A stretch of 64,000 nt of DNA from Rhynchopus sp. YZ270_cl-10 (taxonomy: Eukaryota > Euglenozoa > Diplonemea > Diplonemida > Diplonemidae). Positions 19,251 through 29,814 of this stretch are shown here, piece after piece (the stretch's first letter is position 1; every line of letters starts with the position of its first letter). Position numbers and translations under genes: made by a program. The notes under the pieces were generated by a model that did no database searches, was not told where the DNA came from, and saw only the letters and a list, made by a program, of their open reading frames with translations. The stretch is taken from NCBI GenBank assembly GCA_964035575.1, contig OZ037868.1, positions 744,001 through 808,000 on the forward strand. The letters are read 5' to 3'.

Positions 19251-20427
19251 CTAAGCATCGAGGTCTTCGCCGGAAATAATCTTCCTGCCGACTTCCCTCA
19301 CCTGCTGCTCGCGAATGACGTAGCTGTTTTTAATTCGAATATTGGTATACAACTTCCTAAGGGTCTGTACTCAATATCAGCCATTTATTATTATCGGTTA
19401 TTACAGTCATCCAACAAAGGTTGGTGGGGTAAAAACCCACCAATTTTTTTCGAGCCCCAAATCCACCAATGTTTTTACCCCATCAACCTTTGTTGGATGA
19501 CTGTATGTCAACACTCACATTACCACATTACACCACAACTCTAAAGACCTCAATGTCAACCAAAAAGCTTAAAAACTGCGGAAGGTATAGATATCCTCAA
19601 CGTTTAATACTTCATAGATTTCACATATTTTCACATTGATGTTGGTGGATAATAAAAATAAAAGAGTAGAGCAGTTGAAACGTAAAGCGCAGCTCGGTTG
19701 AGCAAAGGGGTGGGTACGTGAGTGGTCCGTACCGTAAGAGAATGGAGGCGGGCACAAAAAAACTAGACGATATCATCCGCCAACTGATCTTGATAACAAT
19801 AAAAATATAACAGTGTTTTTCGTTGAACGCAGCCAAATAGGGGTAAAAATCTGTTTGGCGCAAGGTGAAAGGAATCAAGGGGAAATACTGTTATACAAGA
19901 TCTGAACGTTGGCTTTCTTTTTGTCTAGTTTCTTAATACACTACGTGTTTGGAAAAAAAAAACAAAAAAGCATACCGCTCGATGCTTGCAACGTAGTCCT
20001 CCCCGACACCTACGATTGAGGCGATCTTCCTGACCTTGGCGCGCTCTTCTCTGGAGTAGTTGAGGTCTGCACTACAGGCGAGCACACAGTCGTAGATCAG
20101 GTAGCCCTTGAGCGCGTCGTCCTTGATGTTGCTGCAGAACGCCTTCAGGGTTGCCTCGATCTTGTCGTCAGTCCAGTCCTGCTGCAGGCCGCGGGTCACC
20201 TCTGCTGCGTCCAGTCCATGCAGCTCCCCCAACCCAAGCACGTACTGCTCTTCACGTTCATCCATCCCATCACACGCCGCAGCAGCAATCAACGCGCTGT
20301 TGTAGCTGTACATCGCTGCCTTCGCAGGCTGCGTCTTCAATCCACTATATCTCTCGCCAAAGAAGAACGCAGTGCCATGCGACGACGCAAAACGCCTAGT
20401 AGAGGAAAGCGCCGTTCTCAAGAACAT
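19251..20427 (-). CDS. TerB-like (tellurite-resistance fold) protein, probably mitochondrial (two exons)
   Basis: Exon 1 runs 20427-19976 from ATG. Exon 2 is 19323-19251. The donor GTATGC (19975) and acceptor TAAAAACAG (19326-19324) join in phase 2 to give 174 residues ending REVGRKIISGEDLDA. The N-terminus (MFLRTALSSTRRFASSHG) has the Arg/Ser-rich, acid-free look of a mitochondrial presequence. The body (YNSALIAAAACDGMDEREEQYVLG ... LKGYLIYDCVLACSADLNYSREERAKVRKIASIVGV) matches TerB-type helical bundles, in which Asp-containing turns (CDGMDEREE, SADLNYSREE) are typical. Catalysis is not expected. The 652-nt intron carries a mariner-type MITE. The second exon was found from splice signals only, but the fit is exact and the joined sequence reads smoothly. 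Confidence 0.72.
19404..19503. mobile_element. 100-bp mariner-type MITE in an intron
   Basis: Begins CAGTCATCCAACAAAGGTTG and ends with its complement ...GGATGACTG, flanked by TA on both sides (19402-19403, 19504-19505). CAGT termini with a TA target are the Tc1/mariner signature. The arms extend about 34 bp and nearly meet. Confidence 0.85.
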
Positions 20428-20512
20428 TATTTTTTTTAGAGTGTTGGTTTTTGTGTATGCTGTACGTTGGGTAAGGGGTGAGAAGCAGAGAGGTGATAAA
20501 TGAAGTCCGAAG

Positions 20513-20726
20513 ACATACTTCATAATCCGCCTGAGTCCGCCAAAAAAAAAACCCCCCCAACAAGGCCCTGAGGCGGACTCAGGCCGAGTCCGCCCTGAGT
20601 AGGGGTACGGACCACCTTCACTCAATTTTCCACCTCGGGATACTGCTCCATCAGCAAATAAAAGTTCCACCCACCCATCCCCATGTCAGCGGACTCCGGC
20701 GGACTCAGGTGGACTATGAAGTATGT
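20513..20726. mobile_element. 214-bp TIR element upstream of the TerB-like gene
   Basis: Left acatacttcata-tccgcctgag and right ctcaggtggac-tatgaagtatgt are imperfect inverted repeats of ~30 bp, with GAAG on both outer sides. The interior repeats 'actcaggcggactc'-type words. Confidence 0.6.
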
Positions 20727-21622
20727 GAAGAACGAAAAATAAAAAAACCCGTCGTCAATAATGTAATTTGAACAAAACTACTAAATCGGGCACGTTTCGT
20801 CCTCCCGTAGTAAATTAAAAAAAAGAAAAAAAATGAATTGAATAACATCTCGTGATAGCGTAAGTGAAAAATATGTGTCCAGAAAGGGGACAAAACGGGG
20901 GTGGTTTCCCAGTAGGTAACCAACAGACGGAAGAAGCTTTGACACAAAAAAAAAAATGAGACTTTGAAGGATCCATGAGCCTGTTGTGCGGCATGTCCTT
21001 ATTCAAAAAAAAGAAGAAAAAAATGCATTTCGCAAAAAGGTGAAACAGACTTTGTCTGATATTCCGATGAGCATCGCTGTCACAGACAGCCTTCACCCAG
21101 ATTTCTTTTTGCTTGATCCACCTGATTTTTTACTCGCGTATAGGTGCGTATACGGTCCTATATGCGGGGTAAGAATCAGGTGGTTGATTATAAATCACTA
21201 AAACGCTGGGTATGGTCAAAAACACACGTTTTGGTCAAAAAAAAAAAAAAATGGTCGCTTTTGGTAAAAAAATTAAAAGCTCTTTTTGGTCGAAAAAGAC
21301 ACAAAAAAAAAAAAAATTGGTGCATTGTGTGTTCTATGTTCTAGCATCCATACACACACACACATCAAACAAAATGTAAACAACGGACGCACTTCGAAAG
21401 CAACGGAAAAAAACTGATATCGTTCGTTTGCAGCATTAACAGCAATACACAAACCACCCCCCCCTACCCGGGGGTGACCCCACTCCCCACCTCCCCCCTG
21501 CCTCTTTCAAGGCAAGCTGTATTTTGTTCCCCACTTCATGAACGTCTTGAAGAAGGCTACCTTGTGTAACCTAAGAGCGACTATAGACTTTCCTTTTATA
21601 TTTCAAGAAAACGCATTTTTTT
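20727..21622. other. Intergenic, no gene seen
   Basis: AT-rich with a degenerate 'tttggtcaaaaa' repeat at 21210-21300, and a diverged family F-like word near 20838-20868. Nothing coding. Confidence 0.5.
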
Positions 21623-22867
21623 TCATGCGTTCGCAGCCCTGACTGCACGGAGACGAGAGGAGAAGTCCTCTTTGTTCATATAGCAGCCTACTATTTTGCG
21701 TTTTCCGTTGAACGCTGTGCGGGCGTGCATGAGTCTCCAGTTGTCGAAGACGAGGGTGTTGCCGGGAGTGAGTTGGAATTGGACACAGTTTTGCTTGCGT
21801 TTGACGATTTCGCTGAGGTTGTGCCAGGCGCGGTAGAGGGCTGGGCTTGCGCTGTATGGGAAGGGGTCTCTATCACAGTCGTTGAAGCGGAGCTGCTTCA
21901 CATCGCCATACTCATCCACAACAACGGGCGCCGTCACATTGCGCAGCAGCACCGCACGCTCTGTGTCGTGATACGAAAAGGACATCTGCGTCTTCAGCAG
22001 CAGCTCAAAAGACTCCGGACACTCCTCCTTGAAGACCGACAGCACCTTGAACCCATCGCTTAAAATACTTACCCCTCCGGTTGCTTCATACTTGACACAG
22101 TGCAGCATCTGCAGTCCAGGGGGGTCATGCGAGTAGGTCCCATCTGTATGCAAAGGAAGGGAGTTGTTGTTATACGCTGTGTCAGCATGCTCATAGTTGT
22201 CTTCGAAACGCCAGACACCATCAAAAACGCTGTTGCGCACATAATTCGCGGTTTGCGCAGCGATGAACTCTGTATTGCTGTCTTCACTGTTATCCACAGG
22301 GCACCCCTGAAGCAAACAGAACCCATATTTGTCGATGTTCTCGAGCCACTCTGAGCACCCCTTATCCGAGACGATATCTGCATACTGCGCTGTGGGCAGG
22401 TCTACTGTGTTGCCATCACCTTCAACATGGTTCAACGCATTCGAAAACGACGAAGCATCCCAATGCCTTTTGCCTGCATTTGCAGGGTTCATATGACACT
22501 CCGAAGAAGGGACGTTCGCAGTCTCAACACCAAGGGTACGGAAGGGCGGTGCATCTACGTTCGCAATAAGCTTCTTTGCAGAGTATTTTGCGATGCCCGA
22601 GAGGGGTGCCCCGAACTGAACGGTAACAACGTCGTCCTCAAGCGCAGCACTCTCAATCTGTGGCACAATGTATTCCTTTGTTTCCCCGTGTCGGTCGCTT
22701 TCGCGCTGGAATGTCAGCGGGTTCATAGCTTCTTCTCTGTTGTCATACAGCCATTCGCTTGAAATAAAAGCAGGCCCCTTCCCAATGCTTTGCAGCTCTA
22801 TGCTATCGGAGGAATACAACACAGAGAGGTTTCTGCGTTGTGCACATCGACCAAATCGGAGCAACAT
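21623..22867 (-). CDS. Fe(II)/2-oxoglutarate dioxygenase of the TauD / gamma-butyrobetaine-trimethyllysine hydroxylase family
   Basis: 414 residues from ATG at 22867, intronless. The family hydroxylates trimethyllysine (TMLH) or gamma-butyrobetaine (BBOX) in carnitine synthesis using Fe(II), O2 and 2-oxoglutarate. Iron ligands are visible: H240-x-D242 in PLHTDGTY and H381 in NWRLMHAR. A downstream Arg/Lys cluster (NGKRK, ~387-391) would bind 2-oxoglutarate. The C-terminal GCYMNKEDFSSRLR corresponds to the GCY...D...R block of TMLH/BBOX. The N-terminal third resembles the small accessory domain of these enzymes (EWLYDNREEAMNPLTFQRE), but the Cys residues that normally bind zinc in WLRDNC...C are absent. 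MLLRFGRCAQRRNLSVLYSS looks like a mitochondrial presequence. Which of the two substrates it uses cannot be told from sequence. Confidence 0.9.
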   Translation of the reverse strand: MLLRFGRCAQRRNLSVLYSSDSIELQSIGKGPAFISSEWLYDNREEAMNPLTFQRESDRHGETKEYIVPQIESAALEDDVVTVQFGAPLSGIAKYSAKKLIANVDAPPFRTLGVETANVPSSECHMNPANAGKRHWDASSFSNALNHVEGDGNTVDLPTAQYADIVSDKGCSEWLENIDKYGFCLLQGCPVDNSEDSNTEFIAAQTANYVRNSVFDGVWRFEDNYEHADTAYNNNSLPLHTDGTYSHDPPGLQMLHCVKYEATGGVSILSDGFKVLSVFKEECPESFELLLKTQMSFSYHDTERAVLLRNVTAPVVVDEYGDVKQLRFNDCDRDPFPYSASPALYRAWHNLSEIVKRKQNCVQFQLTPGNTLVFDNWRLMHARTAFNGKRKIVGCYMNKEDFSSRLRAVRAANA

Positions 22868-24501
22868 TGTTTATGTTCTGTGCACACTACGTTGTGGTGC
22901 CCTGTTTGGTGCATTAAAAAAAAACAAAATGTCTTGAAGTACAAATCCCTCATGACAGTGTCCCTTTGGTGAGCAGAACACCAAAAAAGAGGAGGACCCT
23001 CATGCATTTTTCCCAATCCAGTTCATGGTTATACATTACCCCGGAAGACGACGTCTTTGGCTTTTAGGATGACCTTCAACAGAGCAAAGAGAAGGGAAAG
23101 CCAAGGCTGGACCACCCCGGAGGGTTCTAATCCCCAACGGTCCCGCGGCCGACCGCCTCAGAGAACATATGGCGGGGTTGGCAAAAGTCGGTGGGAAGTA
23201 TCACGGATGGAGGATGGAGGATGGAGGATGGAGGAGGCAACTGCGCGAAGGGGGGATGGGTAAAAACACCATCCCTCTTGGAAGACAGCTGGCGAAGGAG
23301 TTGAACCTCAGAGGTGAACCGCTTCACCGGCCACTGTTGGCGCCACAGTGCAGCCACAGCGGCGGAAGGGCGTCAGTGGCCCAACTGAAGGAATTTTCTT
23401 TTTTGTCTGGAGCAGTGATGGCAGTGCCCAGGAATACATTAGGTCTACAAAGGCCTTCGCGGTCCAAATGGCCGGGCTGCGGTACTTCGCATGCAGAGTA
23501 CGCAAACAGATACACGAAACAGATGAAATATAAGAGGGGGAAGGGAGAAGGGGGGGAGGGGAGAATCAAGAGTATATAGACACAATAACAGACGGGATTT
23601 GGTATGCTAGAAAGCTTAAAAGATGGAGAGAGGGTGTTATAAAGGGCATCTTAATAAAAAAGATGGAGTGTTTTGAGCGATAGTCTGTAGCCTGCCTGAG
23701 TGCACATCAAAACGGTTTTATTTTGCTTTTTTGAATAATTATGTTGACAAATCACTTTACCAATGCTGTAAAGATCTGTACGTATCGGTCGAAGTCTCTA
23801 TAATGCAGAAGGTAACGGCCTTTTATTTCTGTTCTGAATAGAATTAGACAGTCCCGTTCAGGTGAATGCAGCGAGGAGGCAGCATCGTCAGTACTTTCAG
23901 CACTAAATTGGCGAAAGAGTAGTGTGTGCTGTTACTGTTGATGTTTCAAAAAAAAATCACATAGTTAGATTGAGAGGTCACCTCCTCCCCCACCCTTGCA
24001 CACGTAGATCTATATCTGAGATGAAACAAACAAACAAAATCAAAAACTTATCTTCATATACTTCCCCATCAAAGAAGAGAAAGTACATAGGAACGTTCTA
24101 TACAGATACGTCCAATCTTTTATTTGTTGCGAAAAAAATAAAAAATGTGAAAAGAGAAAAAGAAATTCAAAAGCTTGAACAAATGAATATGCCTCTCATG
24201 CACACTCATCTTTAAGAAAAGGAATAGGTTCTGTGAATGCTGCCAAAAAAAAAATATAATAAAAAGAAGAGCAAAAAAATACAAGGGAGGAAAGAAGTAC
24301 ACCCACTCCCTACTGAGAATAGGAAAAGAGGTAAATACATTCCCTTTCCCCCCCTTTTTTTTTTTTCCGCCCTGCCTTCGATTTTAGCATCCTTTTTGGA
24401 CACCATTTATTTCCTCTGGGATCTGCAAGACAGCACCCAGCAGGTAGCGCACCACACCAACATATCCGTGTTACTTTTTCTCTTCCTCTTCAACTTTAAT
24501 A
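22868..24501. other. Intergenic stretch with a GC-rich island
   Basis: Family F (~100-bp form) at 22934-23035. 23041-23530 is much richer in GC than its surroundings and holds a 7-bp ggatgga tandem at 23205-23236 (see separate entry). Family G stem-loop at 24180-24214. No complete gene. Confidence 0.45.
23057..23536 (+). pseudogene. GC-rich island, possible remnant of a coding sequence
   Basis: Short plus-strand frames read RGRPPQRTYGGVGKSRW and later SSDGSAQEYIRSTKAFAVQ. They recall the C-terminal parts of non-LTR retrotransposon polyproteins only in a general way. The frames are broken by stops and by the 7-bp tandem repeat. Minus-strand frames are also open in pieces. I cannot name a family. 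Confidence 0.2.
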
Positions 24502-24626
24502 CAGGAGTCCAACAAACACAGATGGGGTAATAACTATTTCTTTGCCAATAAAAAATCCAACAATTTATCAAAAGAAAAACAAAATAAAATGCGCCAAAGT
24601 TTATACCCCGCTGTTTGGACTCCCTG
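24502..24626. mobile_element. 125-bp mariner-type MITE
   Basis: Begins CAGGAGTCCAACAAACAC and ends GCTGTTTGGACTCCCTG, with TA on both sides (24500-24501, 24627-24628). The arms are ~30 bp with a few differences. Confidence 0.7.
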
Positions 24627-25262
24627 TACTTAATACCAGAATGTAACAGAACTGAACAAAAAAAATTTGAAAAGGTGGAAAAAAAAAGGTCTGCATCTCA
24701 TGTACACACATCTTTATATAAACAATGAAACAGAAAGTTAGTCGTACCCCCTCCCCCACTCCCCCCATCCCTTTCCCTGACATGCAGTACCCTTTTTGTC
24801 TTGCTGTGGGGTGAATGAAGTGTAACTTGAAATACAAAGCCCTCCCATGACAGTGTACCCAATGAAAGATGTGCATCATCACCATGAAGAACCACTCTTT
24901 TTCCCCCTTTTCGCACCCCCACACGGAAAACAAACTCTCTACTCTCTGCTACACAGCGACCCCTTCTCTTATTACATTAAACCCCAATACCTCCCCGGGC
25001 ACCGTCTTTTTTAGCGAACAAACCAATAGTACTGGAGATCCCAGAAGAAAATCCCCTTTTTCCCTTCTACTTTCAGCAAAGCGTCTTTTTAACAACTCTT
25101 TGGTAGTATACCACTTCTTCCCCAACCTTTTTTATTATGATAAATTGTTGTAGTGTAGTTGCCTCGGTTGTGTTGCCACAGTTTTGTGCAATCTCTACTG
25201 TTTTTCTTCAAAATATCTCCCCTAATATCGCAAAAAAAAAAACCCCCACCTCCCCCTTCCTC
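24627..25262. other. Intergenic, stem-loop repeats only
   Basis: Family G at 24665-24717, family F at 24828-24860 and family C at 25137-25201. No gene. Confidence 0.5.
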
Positions 25263-26102
25263 TCAAATTTCAGGCCATCTACATCTCAGATAATACAAAT
25301 ATTTCACTACTGCAGCCGTTGTGAAGATATGAATCGCTCCTGCTACGACGTGGAGGATGATCAATATTATTAATGGATCGTTCAGGGCTGCTTGGACACG
25401 AAGGTACGCCATGATTGGGAGGAAGAGGAGGTGAGGGAGGACGTATGCAGGACAATGCGTTGCAGTTCCGTGGCAGGCGAGAAGCGGGAGGAGCAGGAGC
25501 GGCGGGATGAAGTTCATATTGAAGGGGATAAGACTGATGGCGAGAAGCATGTCAATAACGGTTGCACGCCGCGCTTTGTACGCAAGAAGCAAGCAATAAT
25601 GCCGGAGAAGCAGAAGCGAGGTTTCATCCTGCCCCAACTGCATCCCAGCCGCAGGTTGCTCCTCATCAAACCCCACTACAGTTCCATCCGCCATCCCCAC
25701 CCCTCCCCCTACCAACAACGGAATCCCCACCACACACTCTGCCTCCCCTCTCCCCACCGCCACCCCCTCCAATGACACTACCTCACCCGAGGCAGTTCCC
25801 CTTCCCTCCATCTCTGTAGGGGGCGCAGCACTCCCCGGGTACTCTACCGGGACTACCTCTGTGACAAGAGAGAGTGGTGATGCGGTGGTTGGAGCTTCCC
25901 TCGCGCGATACCCTGCAAGCGGATTCAGTGGTGCCGGCTGCGAAGGTAAAATAAATGAATCGGAGGAAGACGAAGACGAAGAAGAGACGGAAGAAGCTGA
26001 GGGTGATTCTGGCGGGGGTGGAGGGGCGATGAAGGATAGCGACGATACGGATGCAGCAGCGTTGTCAGCAGGCGCATCGTCGAGTAGATTGTACTCCGAC
26101 AT
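25263..26102 (-). CDS. Putative multi-pass membrane protein, family not recognised
   Basis: 279 residues from ATG at 26102. The first ~165 residues are low-complexity and probably cytosolic (Ser run, PPPPPESPS, acidic MSEYNLLDDAP). From about residue 180 there are three to four hydrophobic segments: VIDMLLAISLIPFNMNFIPPLLLLPLLAC, AYVLPHLLFLPIMAYL, and LIILIILHVVAGAIHIFTTAAVV. The protein ends KYLYYLRCRWPEI. No conserved catalytic motif seen. A family C stem-loop (26152-26222) sits just upstream of the start. Confidence 0.7.
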   Translation of the reverse strand: MSEYNLLDDAPADNAAASVSSLSFIAPPPPPESPSASSVSSSSSSSSDSFILPSQPAPLNPLAGYRAREAPTTASPLSLVTEVVPVEYPGSAAPPTEMEGRGTASGEVVSLEGVAVGRGEAECVVGIPLLVGGGVGMADGTVVGFDEEQPAAGMQLGQDETSLLLLRHYCLLLAYKARRATVIDMLLAISLIPFNMNFIPPLLLLPLLACHGTATHCPAYVLPHLLFLPIMAYLRVQAALNDPLIILIILHVVAGAIHIFTTAAVVKYLYYLRCRWPEI

Positions 26103-26589
26103 ATTTGTGGTTTGCTATTAAAAAAGTTAGTTCTTTTTTTGATATATTGTTGGAGTAGTAGTAAATTGTTGTAGTATAGTTGCCTCGGTTGTGTTGCCAC
26201 AGTTTGTGCAATCAATCTCCACTGTTTTTTTTGATAAATATCAACACCCAAGAAGGGTGTATACAACGCGTTGGTATTCTCTTAAAATTTTAAGCAAAAA
26301 AAATGGGGGAGTATGTTAAATAGTGTGGGTGTGTGTGTGTTTCTAAATAAAATGGGTGGGGGAAAAATGAGAGATGAGAGGAGAGGGGGGTGTGGAAAAA
26401 AGGATTGAATGGTTTTGTTGTCCTTTAAAAAAAAAACGCCTGTCAAACAGGGTTTTTTTCTTTCCCTCCCTTTTTCTTCTTTTTTTTTTGTTCGGAAGAA
26501 TCAAAAAAAAAAGGGGGTGTAAGATGAACCTAAACCTCGTTTGTTGTAGGCATCTAATCAAAAAATCGAAAGAAAAAGAGAAAAAGAAA
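26103..26589. other. Intergenic, family C repeat and AT-rich sequence
   Basis: A family C copy with a partly duplicated start (26140-26226), then T/A runs. No gene. Confidence 0.5.
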
Positions 26590-27438
26590 TCAATACGGCA
26601 AAAACCCTCTTCCGGTCTTTCGCGCCCGCAGTTCTGTTGGTGGCACTTCCTTCATCACATCGCGCTTCCTGTCGAGAAGCGAGCATCCTTTACCCCCTTT
26701 GATTGGTCGGTACTCTGTGGAGGCTTGGAGCGAGCCTCCGTTCGCAGCACTACCATTCTTCCCTGCAGAAACATAGCGAGAAAAATCCTTTGGGGAAACC
26801 CAATGCGAGGTGTCCTGCATTGTGTACAGCCCTTGGGAGGGTGGCGGGGCTGCGAGCGCATTTAGCTTATCGGTTGCCATCTTCGCAGTCTCTTCTTTGA
26901 TACGTTCACTCTCCCGTCTCCATCGGTGCCTTAATGGGGGTCGACTCTCCCGCATCTCTGCACCACGCAACGTATAGCTCCCATTTGCAGCAAACGAAAT
27001 AAAATGTCTATCCACAAACAACCCCCCACACCCAGAACGCCCATACTCCGCCGGAGGACGACTCAAGGCCTGAACCCGCTTCTGTTGTTGATCCGCTCGC
27101 TCCTTTGCGGGGAGGTAATTTTTGATGGCGCAAAACCCACCGCCAAGCTCCCTGCTGCGACAGCGTCTTTCTCTAAACCCATGCAAGGCAGTGATCGCAG
27201 GCGGGGTGATTGTATTCCGTATCGACTCCTGTCTAGACACCCTTCTGGGGAGGGCTGTAGTGCTGGTTGTCGGATTATCTGGTAACACGACCTTCTCCTT
27301 AGACACCTCTGCCTGTACAGTGGCAGTCCGTGTACTATGGTGATGTATCGGTGGGTGTGGGGTAATAGTAGAATGACTCACAGCAGTAGTGTTACCAGAA
27401 TCTACTTGATATCGTGTTACACCGCTTCCAAGGAGCAT
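26590..27438 (-). CDS. Hypothetical basic protein
   Basis: 282 residues from ATG at 27438, intronless. Ser/Thr- and Arg-rich. The middle (AIKNYLPAKERADQQQKRVQALSRPPAEYG) looks helical, and the C-terminus is compact and basic (HWVSPKDFSRYVSAG ... GRGFLPY). GC content and codon use match the recognised genes, which supports it as real. A cytoskeletal role is possible but nothing specific shows it. Confidence 0.65.
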   Translation of the reverse strand: MLLGSGVTRYQVDSGNTTAVSHSTITPHPPIHHHSTRTATVQAEVSKEKVVLPDNPTTSTTALPRRVSRQESIRNTITPPAITALHGFRERRCRSRELGGGFCAIKNYLPAKERADQQQKRVQALSRPPAEYGRSGCGGLFVDRHFISFAANGSYTLRGAEMRESRPPLRHRWRRESERIKEETAKMATDKLNALAAPPPSQGLYTMQDTSHWVSPKDFSRYVSAGKNGSAANGGSLQASTEYRPIKGGKGCSLLDRKRDVMKEVPPTELRARKTGRGFLPY

Positions 27439-27960
27439 TGTGGGAGAGGGGAGGGGGGAGGGAGAAGAAGAAAGGTTGGTTGAAATAAAAGGGAATATGC
27501 AGGTGTGGTTGTTCTCCCTTTTTTGAAGGGTGTGTGGGGTGTTGCTGTGGGGAGGGGTGTTTGAGTTATGAGAAAGTCAGGTTGATGGGTGGAGGGGGCA
27601 GGGGGGGAGAAGTTCTTTTTTTGTGTCAGGTGAGTTGTAGGGACAAATAGGGGTTGTGTAAGAGAAGCTACTAATCTACACCCATGTGTAGACTAATTTG
27701 AAGAGAAATGAGACTGAGAGGTTTTGCGGGTCCAATGGTTGTGTGGAGAACACAAACAGATCGCAAAACAATAAAATAACGGGGAAAAATGGAGATAAAA
27801 AAAAAGAGATGCAAAAAGAAAAGATGAAAATGCAAAGAGATACGCCTCACACTGCCCATGTCTACCAAAAAAAAAAAAGAAAGAAAAATTTATAAGATGA
27901 TCCTAAGCCTCTGCTTAGTCACCTAACAGGTCAAAATGGAGACAAAAAAAAACAACCAGA
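27439..27960. other. Intergenic gap
   Basis: G/A-rich upstream tract of the preceding gene (pyrimidine-rich in its sense), then family G at 27836-27866 and family A at 27893-27925 (stem CTAAGC-CTCT-GCTTAG). Confidence 0.5.
27893..27925 (+). repeat. Stem-loop repeat family A (13 copies)
   Basis: Consensus gatgaacc-[stem-loop]-tcacctt. Plus-strand copies near 4196, 27893, 30505, 33122, 35820, 36958, 38730, 43526, 45990, 46981, 51703, 53690 and 54437. The commonest stem is CTAAGC-CTCTCGT-GCTTAG. Variants keep pairing: CTTAAGC/GCTTGAG (33122), AGTCT-CGC-AGACT (51703), CTAAGCC-TTCTT-GGTTAG (53690), AAAC/GTTT (4196). No reverse-orientation copy seen. Confidence 0.75.
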
Positions 27961-29814
27961 CTAAGATGAGTGTTCAAACGACATAAGGTGTTTGCGCGTA
28001 TGAAGCATCCGCACACAGGCAGCCAGGGCGTCGTGGAAGGGCTGGCTCAGGCGGACCCCCGCCTCAGAGGCAGCTTCCACCAGCTCACTGCACACTGCAC
28101 ATACACGCTGCATATCTCCTAGCGAGCTTGCAATGCATAAGGCAGGAAGCGCCTTCACAAATGCTTCGCATGATACCATCACGGCAGCACTGCTCTCACC
28201 GCTCTCCACCGCCCCTACCCACTCTGTTGCGCAGGCGGCACATTCTGCCCAAGGAAGCAGTGCACCTGCCTGCGCAAAGTGCTTCCCCCCGAGCGTCAGA
28301 ACCCTGAGCATGCACAATGCACCTTGCTGCATGGGGGTGGACAAAAGGAGTGTCTTCATGTCAACGTTCAACGTTCCTAGTGGTGTGTTGGTGAGGGTGT
28401 TGTGTTGGCTGAGAAGCAGGACGTCAATCGGGTTGAGGGTAGGATGAGAGGGGCCTTCGGATTCAAGAATTCGTCGGAGAATTGCTTGGCGTGTTGTGGG
28501 GTCGTTGCAGGCAGGGTATTGACACCACAGCATATTCTGTGTGACGGAAATGCGGTGGGAGTGGAGGGGGGTAGGACCGCCTCCGAGGAAGCATTCCGCC
28601 AGCACCCCTGCAGCACGCAGCGCGCCTTTGGAAACGCAGTTCAGGAGAACTCTGTTGAGTGTCGTGCACAGCACCTCGGGGGTGCAGTGGGAGTTCACAT
28701 TGGTGCAGGCCCTGTGCAGCAGTGCAGCTATGTTGTGGAGGAGACAGTCAAAGAGGGTTTGGTCGTCTTCAACAAGAAGAACCCCGACGGATGCAGCAAG
28801 GAGCAATCTCTCGCATAGTGGATCGCACTGCGCGAATATTGTGTTATCTGAGAGCAGAGCTCGCGACGCATCTTTGGTATTCCCTGCAAGAACGTCCAAA
28901 GCAATACCCAATGCGGACCTACAACGTACGTCTACACACTCCTTCTGCACCGCCCTGAAGACATGAACAATGCTCTTCAACCCACCACCACCCCACAGCA
29001 CGGTGCACACAATAGCACACATCACATCAAGCCACATCCCGTTTGCAAGCATCGAAATATCCTTTGCCTCCAGAACCACCTCTTTGTCATAGAACATCAT
29101 CACCTCGGGTGAGGCTGGCAGAAGTGGCGCAATTTGTTCTACGTCAGATCCCATGCAGCTGTCTGCTTGGCTTCCTAGGGTGGTTACGCTGTCAGAAGCG
29201 GTCGAGAAGCAAAGCGTGGTCCGCCCCCCTTTCTCCCCTACCACCAGATGCGAACAGTTCGAAACTAAAACCAAACAAAACAGAGCAAACACCGAGCAAG
29301 CACAGCCCCCACGCACCTCTTTCACACACCGCATTAATGGGATGCACTGACAGTCTCCACACCTTTCCACCGCTGCCTCATACAATAAACACACATTGTA
29401 CAAACGAACTGCGTCCAACCCAGCACCTCTCTCCTCCCTCAACAGCAGAACCTCACACCAGGCGAGAGACAGAGCAGTACGGGGAAGGGGGGCCACACTG
29501 CCCCTCCTTGACAGCATGCGGGCAATGCAGCCGAGAACCCCTTTCACCCCAGCGTCTGAGAGCACCTTCGCTACTGCGGCAGGGGAGACCTCGGTGATGG
29601 AGTGTGGGAGAGGAAGAAGTGGGTGCTGTTCCATGTCCGGTGCATCATCCTCAGATGCGTCGCAGACGGCGCACAGCTCTGCAGCAATGCTGGAAGCGTC
29701 CTGAAGACTAACACCTCCGGAGACCGACGCCAATAAAGCATGTGCAGCTGGGGTAACATCAAAGCCTCCAATCTCCCCAACAACCCTCCTCAATTTTGAT
29801 AATTCGTCTTGCAT
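27961..29814 (-). CDS. Large helical, Cys-rich hypothetical protein
   Basis: 617 residues from ATG at 29814, intronless. Mostly Ala/Leu/Val/Cys-rich helices (for example AAELCAVCDASED, LSLAWCEVLLLREERGAG, SVFALFCLVLVSNCSHLVV), which suggests an alpha-solenoid such as ARM/HEAT-like repeats, but I see no regular repeat register. The C-terminus ends ACVRMLHTRKHLMSFEHSS. Upstream of the ATG in the sense of the gene is a (CT)n-AG tract at about 29850-29870, a good splice acceptor for a leader. No family recognised. Confidence 0.75.
   Translation of the reverse strand: MQDELSKLRRVVGEIGGFDVTPAAHALLASVSGGVSLQDASSIAAELCAVCDASEDDAPDMEQHPLLPLPHSITEVSPAAVAKVLSDAGVKGVLGCIARMLSRRGSVAPLPRTALSLAWCEVLLLREERGAGLDAVRLYNVCLLYEAAVERCGDCQCIPLMRCVKEVRGGCACSVFALFCLVLVSNCSHLVVGEKGGRTTLCFSTASDSVTTLGSQADSCMGSDVEQIAPLLPASPEVMMFYDKEVVLEAKDISMLANGMWLDVMCAIVCTVLWGGGGLKSIVHVFRAVQKECVDVRCRSALGIALDVLAGNTKDASRALLSDNTIFAQCDPLCERLLLAASVGVLLVEDDQTLFDCLLHNIAALLHRACTNVNSHCTPEVLCTTLNRVLLNCVSKGALRAAGVLAECFLGGGPTPLHSHRISVTQNMLWCQYPACNDPTTRQAILRRILESEGPSHPTLNPIDVLLLSQHNTLTNTPLGTLNVDMKTLLLSTPMQQGALCMLRVLTLGGKHFAQAGALLPWAECAACATEWVGAVESGESSAAVMVSCEAFVKALPALCIASSLGDMQRVCAVCSELVEAASEAGVRLSQPFHDALAACVRMLHTRKHLMSFEHSS

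Noticed and set aside
24397-24480. Minus-strand peptide HGYVGVVRYLLGAV resembling one ankyrin helix pair
   Set aside because: Under 30 codons, preceded by an in-frame stop with no acceptor; too little to call.
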